Of a stretch of 64,000 bases of DNA, positions 1 through 10,261 are shown piece after piece (position 1 is the first letter of the stretch; each line of letters starts with the position of its first letter). Under the pieces are notes generated by a model. That model was not told where the DNA came from. It made no database searches and was given only the letters and a program-made list of their open reading frames with translations. Made by a program: the position numbers and the translations under genes. The stretch is from Orychophragmus violaceus (taxonomy: Eukaryota > Streptophyta > Magnoliopsida > Brassicales > Brassicaceae): NCBI GenBank assembly GCA_030180135.1, contig CM058236.1, positions 1,922,001-1,986,000 on the forward strand, read 5' to 3'.

Positions 1-804
1 TGCAAGTGAACAGTGATGTAGTTGTAGTACTTAGGGTATCGAATCCACAGGGACTCCGGTCAACGATAGATAAGAACAGAAAAGATTAAACTAGGAGAAA
101 GTAAATATGATGAGAAAGCAGTAAATCAGACAGCAGAAAGTAAACAAAGCGAGTTGTGAGCAAGGAAGCGAAGCGTTAAGTCTAGGGAGTTCTCAGGAAA
201 TCAGGAACACAAGCAATCAATCAGTCGAAATTCAATCAAAAACTGTTCTAGAACTCAAACACAGATATATAATTAACCAAATTCCTTTGCGAGAATTCTC
301 TAAGTCTAAGTGCAACAGACCAAACTTCCGTTTGCGAGAACTAACATATTAAACCAGCTTTAATTCCAAGTTTGATATGTTCACAATCTAATTAAACCAA
401 ACTTTCGTTTGCGAGAAGTTAAATTGCTTATCTAGGTTCTTTCTAGCTAAATTAACCAACTTCCGTTGCATTAATCAGCCTAATATCATAATCTAAGTGG
501 CCAGTTTAGATTAAGCATTAAGAACAACCTAAACAAAGAACTAGCAGATATGAATCCCTACTGATTAATTAAACTATAACTCCATGAAATCCCTAATGAG
601 AATCCCTAAACTTAACAGGTAATCTACTCAGATATAATCATCGAAACAGAAAACATCTTGAATAGAAAACCAAATATCATAAAATAAGACAAAGAACTGG
701 GGTTCAAAATCCTCTCTCTCTCGAGAGCAGGATCAGCCCCTAACTCTCTCTGAAATAAAATAAGACTTAATGAAAGCGTAGCCTAAACAATGGCTTAAAA
801 ACCC

Positions 805-811
805 TTATATA
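805..811 (-). promoter_or_regulatory. TATA box of the left Athila LTR
   Basis: On the minus strand this reads TATATAA followed by GGG. The equivalent position in the other Athila LTR is the site hit by the copia element at 58806. The paired CGATCGA dyads lie about 100 bp upstream of it. Confidence 0.5.
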
Positions 812-910
812 ATAGCTAAAACACGTTTTGGGCTTCTGTGTAAATATCTGAGCTTTTCTGCAAAATCAGCATTCTTCATTAAATCGGCGAGTCTGGCCCA
901 TTCGCATATG

Positions 911-944
911 CAACGATCGATGCAGGTGTGCAACGATCGACACA
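911..944. promoter_or_regulatory. Paired CGATCGA dyads (20-bp spacing) in the Athila LTR
   Basis: Two direct copies, CAACGATCGATGCA at 911-924 and CAACGATCGACACA at 931-944, are spaced 20 bp apart. They lie about 100-140 bp upstream of the minus-strand TATA box. The same paired arrangement recurs at 62053-62090 and in the copia LTRs at 45379-45416 and near 51520-51555. The role is unknown; a promoter or protein-binding site is inferred. Confidence 0.5.
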
Positions 945-1147
945 GTCTTCAAAACTGGACAGTGAACTCTGTCTCTCGGACCAAATCTCCAAAATACACC
1001 AAACAGCTCCAAAATCTCCACTTCTGCTCCAAATGTGTCTAGACCTGAAAACATACTAAAAAGAACACAAAAGACACTAAAAACACATCTATATCATGGC
1101 ATAAAATGGGTAAAAACCATGATATATCATTCGTATCATCCTGCGGA

Positions 1148-1378
1148 CGTACGCACACGACCCACGGTCATCCGTGATCATTCCGCGGTCGTCCGTGAAC
1201 GAACACGACTGTCTGTGAACGGACACGACCGTACGTGAACGGTCACAGTCATCCGTACGCGACCCGCGGTCGTCCGCGATCGACCCTCGGTCGTCTGCGA
1301 TCGACCCGCGGTCGTCCGTACGCGACCCGCGTTCGCCCGAGCACCATCCGCGTTCGTCCGTGAGCGACCCACGGACGG
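1148..1378. repeat. 21-bp GC- and CpG-rich minisatellite, about 11 units
   Basis: Units such as CGTACGCGACCCGCGGTCGT(C) and CGCGATCGACCCTCGGTCGT(C) repeat with a 20-21 bp period. It is far richer in GC and CpG than its surroundings. Several units carry the core CGATCGACC, which resembles the paired dyads in neighbouring LTRs. It starts about 20 bp after the end of the Athila LTR. Open frames through it (for example 1178-1420 '-') are low-complexity by-products. Confidence 0.8.
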
Positions 1379-1379
1379 T

Positions 1380-1990
1380 TGCCCGGAATTTTCTTCAATC
1401 TTCAAAACTTCAATCTCCAATCCATTCTGGGTTTTTGCCTCTTGTTTTCCAGACTTCTTTTCCTTAGAAAACCCATTCTAAACTCGCCAATAACAACCGG
1501 CCAATGCCCATAGACATTCCGGCCAAAATCACCCTTTTTCTCTCTTGATTTTGTGTAGCTTTTGCCTTAGGAGTTTCTGGGATTTTCCCAGGAAGTTAGG
1601 TGACGAAAATGACTTCCCAAGGGTGTATTTATAGTCACAATTTCGCCCCATAACTTCCCTTGGTGAAGGGTTGGCTCCTTTTGGGCGAATAGACATATCC
1701 TTTCTTGGTGTCCATTCGCTCATGCCCCTTGGTCAGCTAGTGTCACTAGCTGACCAGCTGACCCAACACTTGAACACTCAAGCTAGCTGGGTTGAGCTGG
1801 TTGCTAGCTGACCTAGCTGACCAGCTGGACTGTTCAGCTCGTTTGAGCTGAACACTTCCATTTCAACTTCTTTTCTCTAAGCCAATCTTATTCTCAGCTG
1901 AGCTTAACTTTCATCTGCCTTTGGAACACTCTCATTGATCTTACTTGATCGTGTGTTCGGCATTATGGTTCCATAGATAGTCCAAACGTT
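1380..1990 (-). repeat. LTR-like non-coding block with a minus-strand TATA box and AGCTGA-rich cluster
   Basis: No convincing coding sequence is present. On the minus strand a TATAAATA box lies at 1626-1633. From about 1727 to 1860 the sequence is packed with AGCTGA, TAGCTGACC and CAGCTG motifs in both orientations, forming short inverted repeats. This is consistent with the U3 part of an LTR, but I could not find its partner or ends. It may belong to the Tat element to the right or to a separate relic. Confidence 0.4.
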
Positions 1991-2028
1991 TAGGGTGGGG
2001 TTAGTATCCAGGTTTGGGGATACTACAG

Positions 2029-2290
2029 CGAGTACGTGCTCGGCTTTTCCTGTGGTCTATTGTAGGTGCGGATCCGATGCCGGCTTATCCTGTGATTCTT
2101 TTCTGAGGGCGAGCTCGGGCTCGGCTTATCTCGTTTTATATTTTTGTTAGGTGCGAGTACGTACTCGGCTTATCCTGTTGAAGTCTTGTTTTGAACTGAG
2201 TGTGCGAGCGGGTGCTCGGCTTATTTTCTCTGTTCAGGTGTGACTTTTTGCGGGACTGGGCCCGGCTTGGTCCGTGACTTCGCGTTAGTC
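2029..2290. repeat. Six degenerate hairpin-forming repeats in the 3' region of the Tat element
   Basis: The phrase GCGAGTACGTGCTCGGCTTA(T) and variants recur near 2029, 2076, 2125, 2151, 2200 and 2257. The central part is palindromic; the copy near 2155 contains the perfect palindrome GAGTACGTACTC. Tandem repeats in the 3' untranslated region are a known trait of Tat elements. The palindromic core kept across copies is what stands out here. Confidence 0.6.
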
Positions 2291-2540
2291 ACTTCTTTAA
2301 GCGATGCATTGCTCTCACCGATCGTTTGGCCAAAACGTCGGCGAGCGTGAGGGAATGCAAGCAATAGTTTTTGTGAGAAAAGGGATTTTTAAAGAGATTT
2401 TCATTGAAGTAGCTGGACCTCTTTAAAAAGGCTGCCTACGTACCCTCCGAGGAGGGATCAAGCCGACCGTAGTTCATTGTTACACTGATATACATATATG
2501 TATATATATATTTGGATATATATATTATTATGTCGTTTTT

Positions 2541-3841
2541 TTAATAGTAGTATCGTTTGAGCGTATTCACGTTCCACGGCCTGGGTATTGCCTCTCCATT
2601 CATGGTGACGAGCTCGTATACTCCTAGTTTCATGACCTTTGAGATGATGTACGGGCCTTCCCAGTTTGCGCTGAGTTTTCCTGCTCGATGCTCTCTGGTA
2701 TTCTCGAACACCTTTCGTAGGACGAGGTCTCCATCGTTGAAGTGTCTTCCTTTGACCTTTTTGTTATAATAGCGTGTGGCCTGTTGCTGGTAGTTTTGGA
2801 TGCGGAGGAGCGCCTGGTCATGCTTTTCTTCAGCGTGGTCGAGGTGATCGATGATCATGTGGTTGTTGAGATCTTCGTGTTCCGGTGCAAGCTTGCGCCT
2901 GATTGTGGGTATGCTAACTTCGGCTAGTGCCATTGCTTCCATCCCATGTGATAGTGAAAAAGGGGTTTGACCCGTTGCTCGTCTTGGGGTCGTTTGTGTG
3001 ACCATAGCACTCCGTTCAGCTCGTCAGCCAAAACTCCCTTCTTGCTTTCGAGACGTTTCTTGAGTCCATCGATGATTGTCTTTTTTGTGGCTTCAGCTTG
3101 TCCGTTTCCTTGAGGGTGGCGTGGTGTTGATTTGCTCAGGCGGAACTTCCATCTTGCGCAGAAGCCTTCAAAGATATTTGATATGAACTGCGATCCGTTG
3201 TCCGTCGCTATTTCGTATGGTAAGCCGTGGCGGCAGATGATATACTTCCATACGAATTTTAGCACGTCGAGGTCTCGGATGCTGGCGTATGATTCGGCTT
3301 CTACCCATTTGGTGAAGTAGTCCGTCATTATGATGACAAATATTTTCTGTCGGGAAGCCGGCATGGGGCCCACTGTATCCATTGCCCATCGCATGAATGG
3401 GTAAGGGGCGGCCGAGGTGGTTAAGAACTCGGCGGGCTGGTGTATGTCTGGTGCATGCCGTTGGCACTTCTCACAACGGGCGGCGTATTTTTCAGAATCC
3501 TCTACCATTGGTGGCCAGAAGTGTCCCTGTCTCTTGATTTTTACGGCTAGTGCCCGACCGCTGGAATGATTTCCTCCATCCCCTTCGTGTGTCTCTTCTA
3601 ATACCCGTTCGATTTCTTCTCCATTGATGCAGCTCAGCAGGGCTTTCGATGCGCTTACTCGGTACAGTTTCCCATCGCTAATTACGTAGTGAGCGCATCT
3701 TGCTTTGAGACATCGGGCTGCCCATCTATTTTCAAGGGTTTCGCCTCTCAAGATGTAGGCCGTGATCTTGTTCCTCCAATCATTTGTTTGTTCGGGGGCT
3801 TCTTTTGTGGGAGAGCCGTCTGCTTCGTCGGAATCGTCCAT
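2541..3841 (-). pseudogene. Tat-lineage integrase (pol C-terminus), frameshifted
   Basis: This is an integrase catalytic and C-terminal region of a Ty3/gypsy polyprotein. The frame at 2924-3841 shows the zinc-binding HHCC part ending ARCEKCQRHAPDIHQPAE, then the catalytic core with WAMDTVGPMP (first Asp), YEIATDNGSQFIS (second Asp) and a downstream HPQGNGQAEATKK (Glu). After about 2990-3005 the frame shifts and the protein continues in 2541-3005, ending with an SH3-like C-terminal segment and a stop at 2541. Integrases of this type insert the cDNA into host chromatin. One frameshift is visible, so the reading frame is broken. It lies downstream of the RT/RNase H region with the usual Tat order. 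Confidence 0.85.
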
Positions 3842-4039
3842 CCTTTCTTCGCGTTCGGTAATTGCGAATAGGTTTTTGGTTTGGCCTATGCTCGACTTTT
3901 CGATGCATTCGACCGGTTCGTAAGTCTGGATCGGATGTAGAGGCGAGGGCTGCTAGTGCGTCAGCTGGTGAGTTATCGCTTCGTGGAATTTTTGTGAGTG
4001 AGAAAATGCTGAATTCTCCAGCTAGCTTCTAAACCACTT

Positions 4040-5369
4040 TTAGGTATGCACCCATTCGGTCGTTCTTAGCCTCGTACTCTCTGTTTTATTGGCTGGCGAC
4101 GAGTTGCGAATCGCAGAATGCGTCGATTGCCTTGCTCTGATTGCCTTTGCCAGTCGTAGCCCTGCTATCAGGGCTTCGTATTCTGCTTCGTTGTTGGATG
4201 CGGGGAAGCCTAGTCGAAATGACTGCTCCAGTATCTCCCTGGTTGGAGAGGTTAATCTGATGCCGATTCCTGACCCATTGCGGGAAGATGACCCGTCGAC
4301 GCGAAGAGTCCACTTCTCGGTCGCAATTTGGCTCCCATCGTGGGTCAGTTCTAGTGGCAACTCGATCAGGAAATCCGCCAAGACTTGCGATTTTGCGTTT
4401 GTTCGTGGTTTGTAATCAATATTGTATTCGCTCAGTTCCACTACCCACTTTGCCATTCGTCCTGATTTATTCGGGTTATGGAGTATGGTTCGTAGTGGTT
4501 GGTTGGTGAGGACGGTCACCGAGTGGGATTGGAAGTATGGCCGAAGTTTCCTTGCCGAGGTGACGACTGCGAGGGCCAGCTTTTCGAGGGTGGAGTACCG
4601 AGTCTCGGCGTCGTCTAGGCTTTTGCTGATGTAAAAAATTGGCTTTTGGTCTCCTCTGTCTTCTATTATGAGGACGCCGCTTACTGCGGAGCTCGACACT
4701 GATATGTAGAGGTATAAGGTTTCTCCTTCTTCTGGTTTGGATAAGATTAGAGGTGTGGACAGATATTTTTTCAACTGTTGAACTGCGTCTTCGCATTTGT
4801 CGTCCCATTCGAACTGCTTGTTCCCTCGAAGGAGCTGGTAGAATGGCAAGCACCTATCTGTCGACTTTGAGATGAATCGGCTTAGCGCGGCAATTCGTCC
4901 GGTGAGTTTTTGCACCTCGCGTGTGTTTCTTGGTGAAGGGAGTTCTGTGAGCGCCGCAATCTTTTCTGGGTTGGCTTCTATTCCTCTTTTGGTGGCTATG
5001 TATCCGAGGAATTCCCCAGAAGTGACTCCAAATGTGCACTTTGCTAGGTTGAGCTTCATCCTGTATTTGTTCAGGCTGTTGAAGCAGGTTGTGAGGTGGG
5101 CGATATGATCGTCAGCTGAAGCAGATTTCACCAGCATGTCATCGATATACACTTCCATCGTCTGCCCGATTTGGTCGGCAAACATTTTATTAACGGGCCT
5201 TTGGTACGTTGCTCCGGCGTTCTTCAAGCCGAACGGCATGACCTTGTAGCAATATGTCCCTCGATCGGTAATAAAGGACGTCTTCTCGCGGTCATCAGAG
5301 TGCATCATTATTTGGTTGTATCTTGCGAAGGCGTCCATGAATGACAAGATCTCATTGCCTGCGGTGGCT
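4040..5369 (-). pseudogene. Tat-lineage RT (C-terminal part), RNase H and archaeal-type RNase H
   Basis: The open frame at 4040-5395 starts inside the LTR of the nested copia element, so only 5369 downward belongs to Tat. The RT palm continues with FMDAFARYNQ, VMPFGLKNAGATYQ and the active-site YIDD box (MEVYIDDMLVKS). RT thumb and RNase H follow (FEWDDKCEDAVQQLK, YSTLEKLALAVV). A second RNase H domain begins WTLRVDGSSSRNGSGIG and has NNEAEYEALIAGLRLA; this dual RNase H is diagnostic of Tat. The last 30 or so residues are out of frame because of a shift near 4130. The first part of the same RT lies at 12612-12971, beyond the copia insertion. Confidence 0.85.
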
Positions 5370-5374
5370 TCGAC

Positions 5375-6020
5375 TGAAGGATTATGTGAGTTCATGGTGT
5401 AATTGTCAGGTTACAACCTAGCACATAATCATCTAGGATCTAGGTGATTTGCAGTTGAATCATAAACAGATCAGATTCATTACCTTATGTTGCAGCGGAT
5501 TGATCAAGGGAATGAAGAGATCAGTTAGAGCTGATTATCACCGGCTCCTCCTAGGTATCCACACGCTTACAAGCTACGGATCAGGCTGCTAGACCAAGCT
5601 CGGAATCAACAGAGAGAGAGGACGGCTCAGGTGTAAAAATCGCAGAACAAGAAGCATTAGGGCTTCCTGCGCCTTTCCTCTTCCTTATATGGGCCCAAGT
5701 AATGAAACTAATGGCTCATTAGGCTTTTGGGCCCAAGGCCCAAATCAGACAAAAGATTGTCTTTTGTCTGGCCCAATTCTCTGTGCAAATACAGTAAATG
5801 CCTTGCATCTTACTGTATTAATTCCATTTTAACTTTCCTGTTAGCTATGGTGTGTGACCCTTTGGGATCATACAATACTGGTAATAAGTCCTAAACTTAT
5901 AGATCATGAGCGGGCTCTAGCAAGTCATCATGATCACCCAGTATTTATGACTTATGTCTGATCTCGACACTTATCATACTTTCTAGAGATAGTACGGTAG
6001 ATTTCAGGACATTCCCAACA
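5375..6020 (-). repeat. 3' LTR of copia element A
   Basis: 646 bp, TG...CA when read on the minus strand, next to a polypurine tract at 6021-6032. It carries the TATA box at 5682-5690, several TGGGCC/GGGCCC motifs and a perfect hairpin at 5746-5770. Confidence 0.92.
5682..5770 (-). promoter_or_regulatory. Copia A U3 promoter: TATA box, TGGGCC cluster and a perfect 11-bp hairpin
   Basis: On the minus strand the order is a hairpin with 11-bp arms CAGACAAAAGA/TCTTTTGTCTG and a 3-nt loop (5746-5770), then TGGGCC-type motifs (four within about 60 bp, two of them in the palindrome GGGCCC), then ATATAAGG (5682-5690). TGGGCY is the site II element bound by TCP factors in promoters of dividing-cell genes, which is established. 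That this LTR uses it is inference. The same block is repeated in the 5' LTR with the hairpin at 12332-12356. Confidence 0.55.
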
Positions 6021-6899
6021 ATCTCCCACTTGTACTGGAATCCTACATTCCCTAATCCTTTTGTCTCAATATCTCGATCTGGCATAAGGCAAGATGCGTG
6101 TCATCCTTATATAGCCAGACCATGTTCATCGGACCAGATTTGATACTGACAATGCAAACGACTTGGGCAAGTCCGTTTGGGAGTGGCCACTCTCTTACCA
6201 GCTATCAAGTCTCCGATTGGCCTAGAGATATTACCTCCGTTAAACGGCAGGGACAAATCCCATCTTGTTCCATCACTATGAACTACACACTTTATAATAC
6301 ACCCAACCAAGGTCCTTATAGCTCCCAGTTACGAAACAGCGTTAGACAATGATCAAAGCGCATCACTCCATGTGCAGCCACATGCATGCGAACTCAGGTC
6401 TAAGGACTATACTCTATAGTCATATATGAGAACCTCTTATGACACAGATATTAATATCTTGTAGAGTTCTCATCAGCGGGCCATGTCCGGTCATATGCTC
6501 CCCTACATATACCTATGTGTCGACTTTGATGCCGCGCATCTATGACCCCTCGAAACTTGGTCATAAGTCTCAACACAATCTAGTCTCAAGTGGTTGTTGG
6601 TGTTCCAATTTCAACAACCTTCGACTATGGACACTATGATTTATGTCATTTCGTTAAATATGGGGTTTCAGGATCAAGTCTACTCATGTACTTCGATGGC
6701 CCATATATAATGACATGAATCATTTTGGAACGATTATTTATATCACAGTTAAAATAATCCAGAAATCATAAATTTCATAAACATAAAATATTATGTTTAC
6801 ATGAACCTTTCAAAACAACTAAATAAAGCCCTTTACTAACTCCCACTGAAATTAAGACTACATCTTAATTTCACTTATCCTACAGCTACAGTCCGCGAC

Positions 6900-8960
6900 T
6901 CATGCTTAGGCCTAAGGAGTGGCTTCGTTAATAGATTAGCAACGTTCTTATTCGTTGAAACTTGCTGATCTACTTAACACCTCTGTCATTTATCTCACGG
7001 AATAGGTTATACCTACCCTCAAGGTGTTTGGACCTCTGATGTGCAGCTAGTCTCATCTATGCTGGGAATCACATCAAGTTCAGTGATGAACTCTTCTTTC
7101 CAAACAACCTCTTTCGCCGCTACCCAAGCTGCGAAATGTTCAGCTTAAGTCATGGAGTCAGCAACAGTTCCTTGCACCGCCAGACAGACACAAGATATAA
7201 CCGGACTGTGACCGGAAATCATCTTTGTCTGTTGGAAACTTGCCTTTCAGACTCTACCGACTTGTAGCACCTCACTTTCTTCGTAAATCAAGAACTTATC
7301 CTAAGTATTTTCCAAATACTTGAGGATATTCATTACGTCTATCCAGTGATTCTTTGCTGGATTTGACTGGTCTTTACTTGTCTTGCTTAACATTAAAGCA
7401 ACATCAAAACAAGTACGTGTCATGGCATACATGATAGATCCAATTGCCGACGCATATGGAATCTCATCCATGCATTCAAGCTCAGCAGTTATCGTAGGAC
7501 ACTGTTTCTTGCTTAACGTAATGCCATGTGACATTGGCATAAAACCCTTCTTGGAATGCTGAAAACGTGTAGGACTTTGTCAATATAAGAATCCTGACTT
7601 TGTCCTATCAGCTCTTTTGGATCTCTATTTTAGATCCAAAATCCAAGAACTTACGTGGCTTTACCCATATCAATCATAAAACCAACTCCCAAACCAGTCC
7701 TTTACCGACTGCAGCATTGGAACGTTATTTCCAAGAATCAGTATGTCATCGACATACACTATGAGAAATGCAACATCGCTCCCACTTATCTATTAGTAAA
7801 CGCACAGTTCCACTTCGTTCCTGTTCAAGTCAAAACCTTGACTACTTCAACAGAACTAATATTCCAACTCCGATATGTTTGCTTCTATCCATGAATGGAT
7901 CGATGAAGCTAACTTACTTACAGTATAATTTTTCGGAGTCCGGGCTCACTTTCGCTTCTGTGAATTTCGCAGGTTCGTCACTTTCAATGATCATCAGATC
8001 ATGGTAATTAATCACGAGAAATCACTCTCGGATTAGTGACGGATTCAAATCTGCGTATTTCAGGCTCTACAGGTGTAGATTCTACAGAAATCTGTAAATC
8101 CATCCGCTGCTCTCCCTCAACAGGTTGAGCAGCCTCCTGTATTTCTCGAATTTCTTCGAGTTATACTTTTACTCCCACTGTTCTTCTTGGAAAGCAACTT
8201 TCCTTTCAGAAAACAGAATTCCGAACAACCTAACTTCGTTTTCGGAATGGACGTAAAAGTAACAAGCCTTGGTTTCCCTAGGACAACCAGCGAAGTAGCA
8301 CAACTACAAATACTCAGTAAAGACGAATTTGGATCATTTCCAGTCCACATTTATGTGGTGTCTTTCAACTGATATTGGTGGAACTATTTCAGCGTAAACT
8401 TAGATATTTCTAGAGCGTTATTCTTAAAGAATATCATGGAAGATTCGTGTGACTCATCTTTAATCATTTCTAATAAGATCTGATTCTTTCTCAAAGAAAC
8501 ACCTCAAGGTTTTCAGGAGAAATGAGCTGTGAAACGACTTCACACTCATTCAGATGATCACACCATCAATGACTTAAGTATTCTCACTCGTGATCTAATC
8601 CAGAGTCTCAATACTTCTCTCACTCAGATTCTATACCTCATTCTGGAACTCTTTCGACCATTTCAAAGAATTCCGACTTGTGTCTCATCAAATGAACACA
8701 GTCATACTCACTGAAGTAATCAGTAGAGACAATGAAGTACAGGAAATTTTCTCTGGCATTACTGCTCATCGGGCCACATACATGAGTATGTTCAATGTCC
8801 AATAAGCCTTTGGGCCTTTCTCTAGCTCGGCTAAGATGGGCCCTTTGTCTTTTGGTCCAGTAAGCAGAATTCAAGTCTCATAAGATATCCAATCAAATGA
8901 GCCCAAAAGTCCATAACTATGGGATTTCTGAATCCGACTCACTCTATGTGACCAAAACAT
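6900..8960 (-). pseudogene. Copia A pol remnants (integrase and RT/RNase H fragments)
   Basis: Copia polyprotein patches remain in several frames. At 8638-8874 is the GAG-pre-integrase to integrase start, with HTHVCGPMSSNAREN and LMRHKSEFFEMVE. At 8117-8350 is the end of integrase, recognisable from SLVVLGKPR and LLSKKNSGS. At 7301-7540 is the segment after the RT active site, with MPMSHGITLSKKQCP and IPYASAIGSIMYAMT. The RT catalytic core is not recognisable and stops abound. The same pattern of surviving patches is seen in element B (48465-50100), so the two share a history of pol loss or decayed in parallel. Confidence 0.75.
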
Positions 8961-9370
8961 TTACGCCAAGAAAAATCAGGTTTAATTCATCAGATTTAAA
9001 CCAATTCGGTATTTATGTTACATTTAGGCACTCTTTGGTTTAAGATATAAAACCCATTCCTTGAATAGGGTGCTACAATTAATATTTCATTAAGATCAAA
9101 AGAACAAAACTTGTCTTTTATCAAAATGAAAAACATTCAAATTCTTACAAGAAAATGAAAGACAACTCTGCTTAAAGCATGTACATTGTAACAATTACTT
9201 AATACAAAACCAAGCCTCAAAGGCATCTACAAGTGAAAACCCTACGGCTGAGGCAGCATCCATAGCTCCTTCCATACACGCAGTTCCACTTGTCCTTCCT
9301 TCAACGTTCTACTGTTGCTTAGGCTCTGCATATTATAACAAATGTCAGTGCCACAACAAGTATCCAATAC

Positions 9371-10261
9371 CTATAAGGTAGAACTTGAAGTAATAACATG
9401 AATACCTGAGGAAGTAGTCTCATACATCAACTTCAACTCCTCATAATCTTCCATGAATTTAATGCAATCTCTCTTCCAATGCCCAGTCTCTTTACAGTAG
9501 CAGCACTTACCAACGTAAGAGGTATCTGACTCGGGCTCAGAAGACACACGCTTGCCATGATTCAAAATCTGGACAACTTTGTCTTCACCCTTGTCAGCAT
9601 TAGGTTTAGTAAACCTACCCTTCTCCTTTATGAGATTATACAGGGTACTCTTCACGTTTGGCTCAACTGTCTTGAGCATATCATGCAGTTCAGTCAGCGT
9701 CTTCGTCAAGCCTTTCTTGATATAGTTCCTTTTGAACTTATCATAGCTTGACGGCAATGACTGCAGGATGATCTCAGTTGCCAATTCTTGGCTAACCGGA
9801 TAATCCAGTTTCCTCAGGTTATCAATGTAACCCATCATTTTACTGACATGAGGACTTACTGGATGATCATTTGGTAGCTTGCAGCTAGTGAGAGACTTAA
9901 CCAACTGGTATCTCTCCACTCTTACCTGCTCCTGAAATTTCAATTTCAGGCTGCTGATCATCTCTATTGGCGACTCCATGTTCTCATATTGCTTCAGCAA
10001 ATCTGAGTCCATGGTAGCCAATATCAGACCACGCACATCTACCGCATCATTACAATGCTTATTCCAAGCATCATATACTGCATGAGAGGCATTGGACCCG
10101 ATCCTCTTGGGGAGAGCTTTCTTAAGGACATAGTCCTTTCTCTCCTGCCTGAGGACTAGCCTCAGGTTCCGCGACCAAGTCAAGAAATTTGATCCGTTCA
10201 GTTTGTCCATCTCAAGGACAGACCGGATCGAGAAAGTGTTTTGATTGTTTGTGCTAGTCAT
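9371..10261 (-). CDS. Copia-type Gag protein (intact, 296 aa)
   Basis: This is the capsid/nucleocapsid protein of copia element A. The N-terminal half carries the plant copia gag signature (SIRSVLEMDKLNGSNFLTW) and continues through the UBN2-type gag core (ILATMDSDLLKQYENM, LATEIILQSLPSSYDKF). A CCHC zinc knuckle, CCYCKETGHWKRDC, lies near residues 253-266 and would bind RNA. The frame is uninterrupted from the ATG at 10261 to the stop at 9371, about 1.7 kb downstream of the 5' LTR. It is the only intact gene in the element, which suggests selection or very recent descent from an active gag-only lineage. A homologous but broken gag is at 47172-48065. Confidence 0.88.
   Translation of the reverse strand: MTSTNNQNTFSIRSVLEMDKLNGSNFLTWSRNLRLVLRQERKDYVLKKALPKRIGSNASHAVYDAWNKHCNDAVDVRGLILATMDSDLLKQYENMESPIEMISSLKLKFQEQVRVERYQLVKSLTSCKLPNDHPVSPHVSKMMGYIDNLRKLDYPVSQELATEIILQSLPSSYDKFKRNYIKKGLTKTLTELHDMLKTVEPNVKSTLYNLIKEKGRFTKPNADKGEDKVVQILNHGKRVSSEPESDTSYVGKCCYCKETGHWKRDCIKFMEDYEELKLMYETTSSGIHVITSSSTL

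Larger units (their letters stand above)
1..1129 (-). repeat. Athila-type LTR (solo, or 5' LTR of an element lying left of the window)
   Basis: The block begins TGCAAGTGAACAG and ends GATATATCA, the same ends as the LTR at 57967-62274, with clear similarity throughout (for example the shared phrase TATCGAATCCACAGGGAC near the start). Read on the minus strand it runs TG...CA. It contains four degenerate copies of a motif like AACCAAACTTCCGTTTGCG (near 280, 318, 395 and 455). A TATA-like box sits at 805-811. To the right there is no polypurine tract, so this is not a 3' LTR. It is either a solo LTR or a 5' LTR whose body lies outside the window. No target duplication can be checked. Confidence 0.75.

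Noticed and set aside
1178..1420. 80-codon Arg/Thr-rich minus-strand frame
   Set aside because: It is generated by the 21-bp minisatellite, whose period is a multiple of three.
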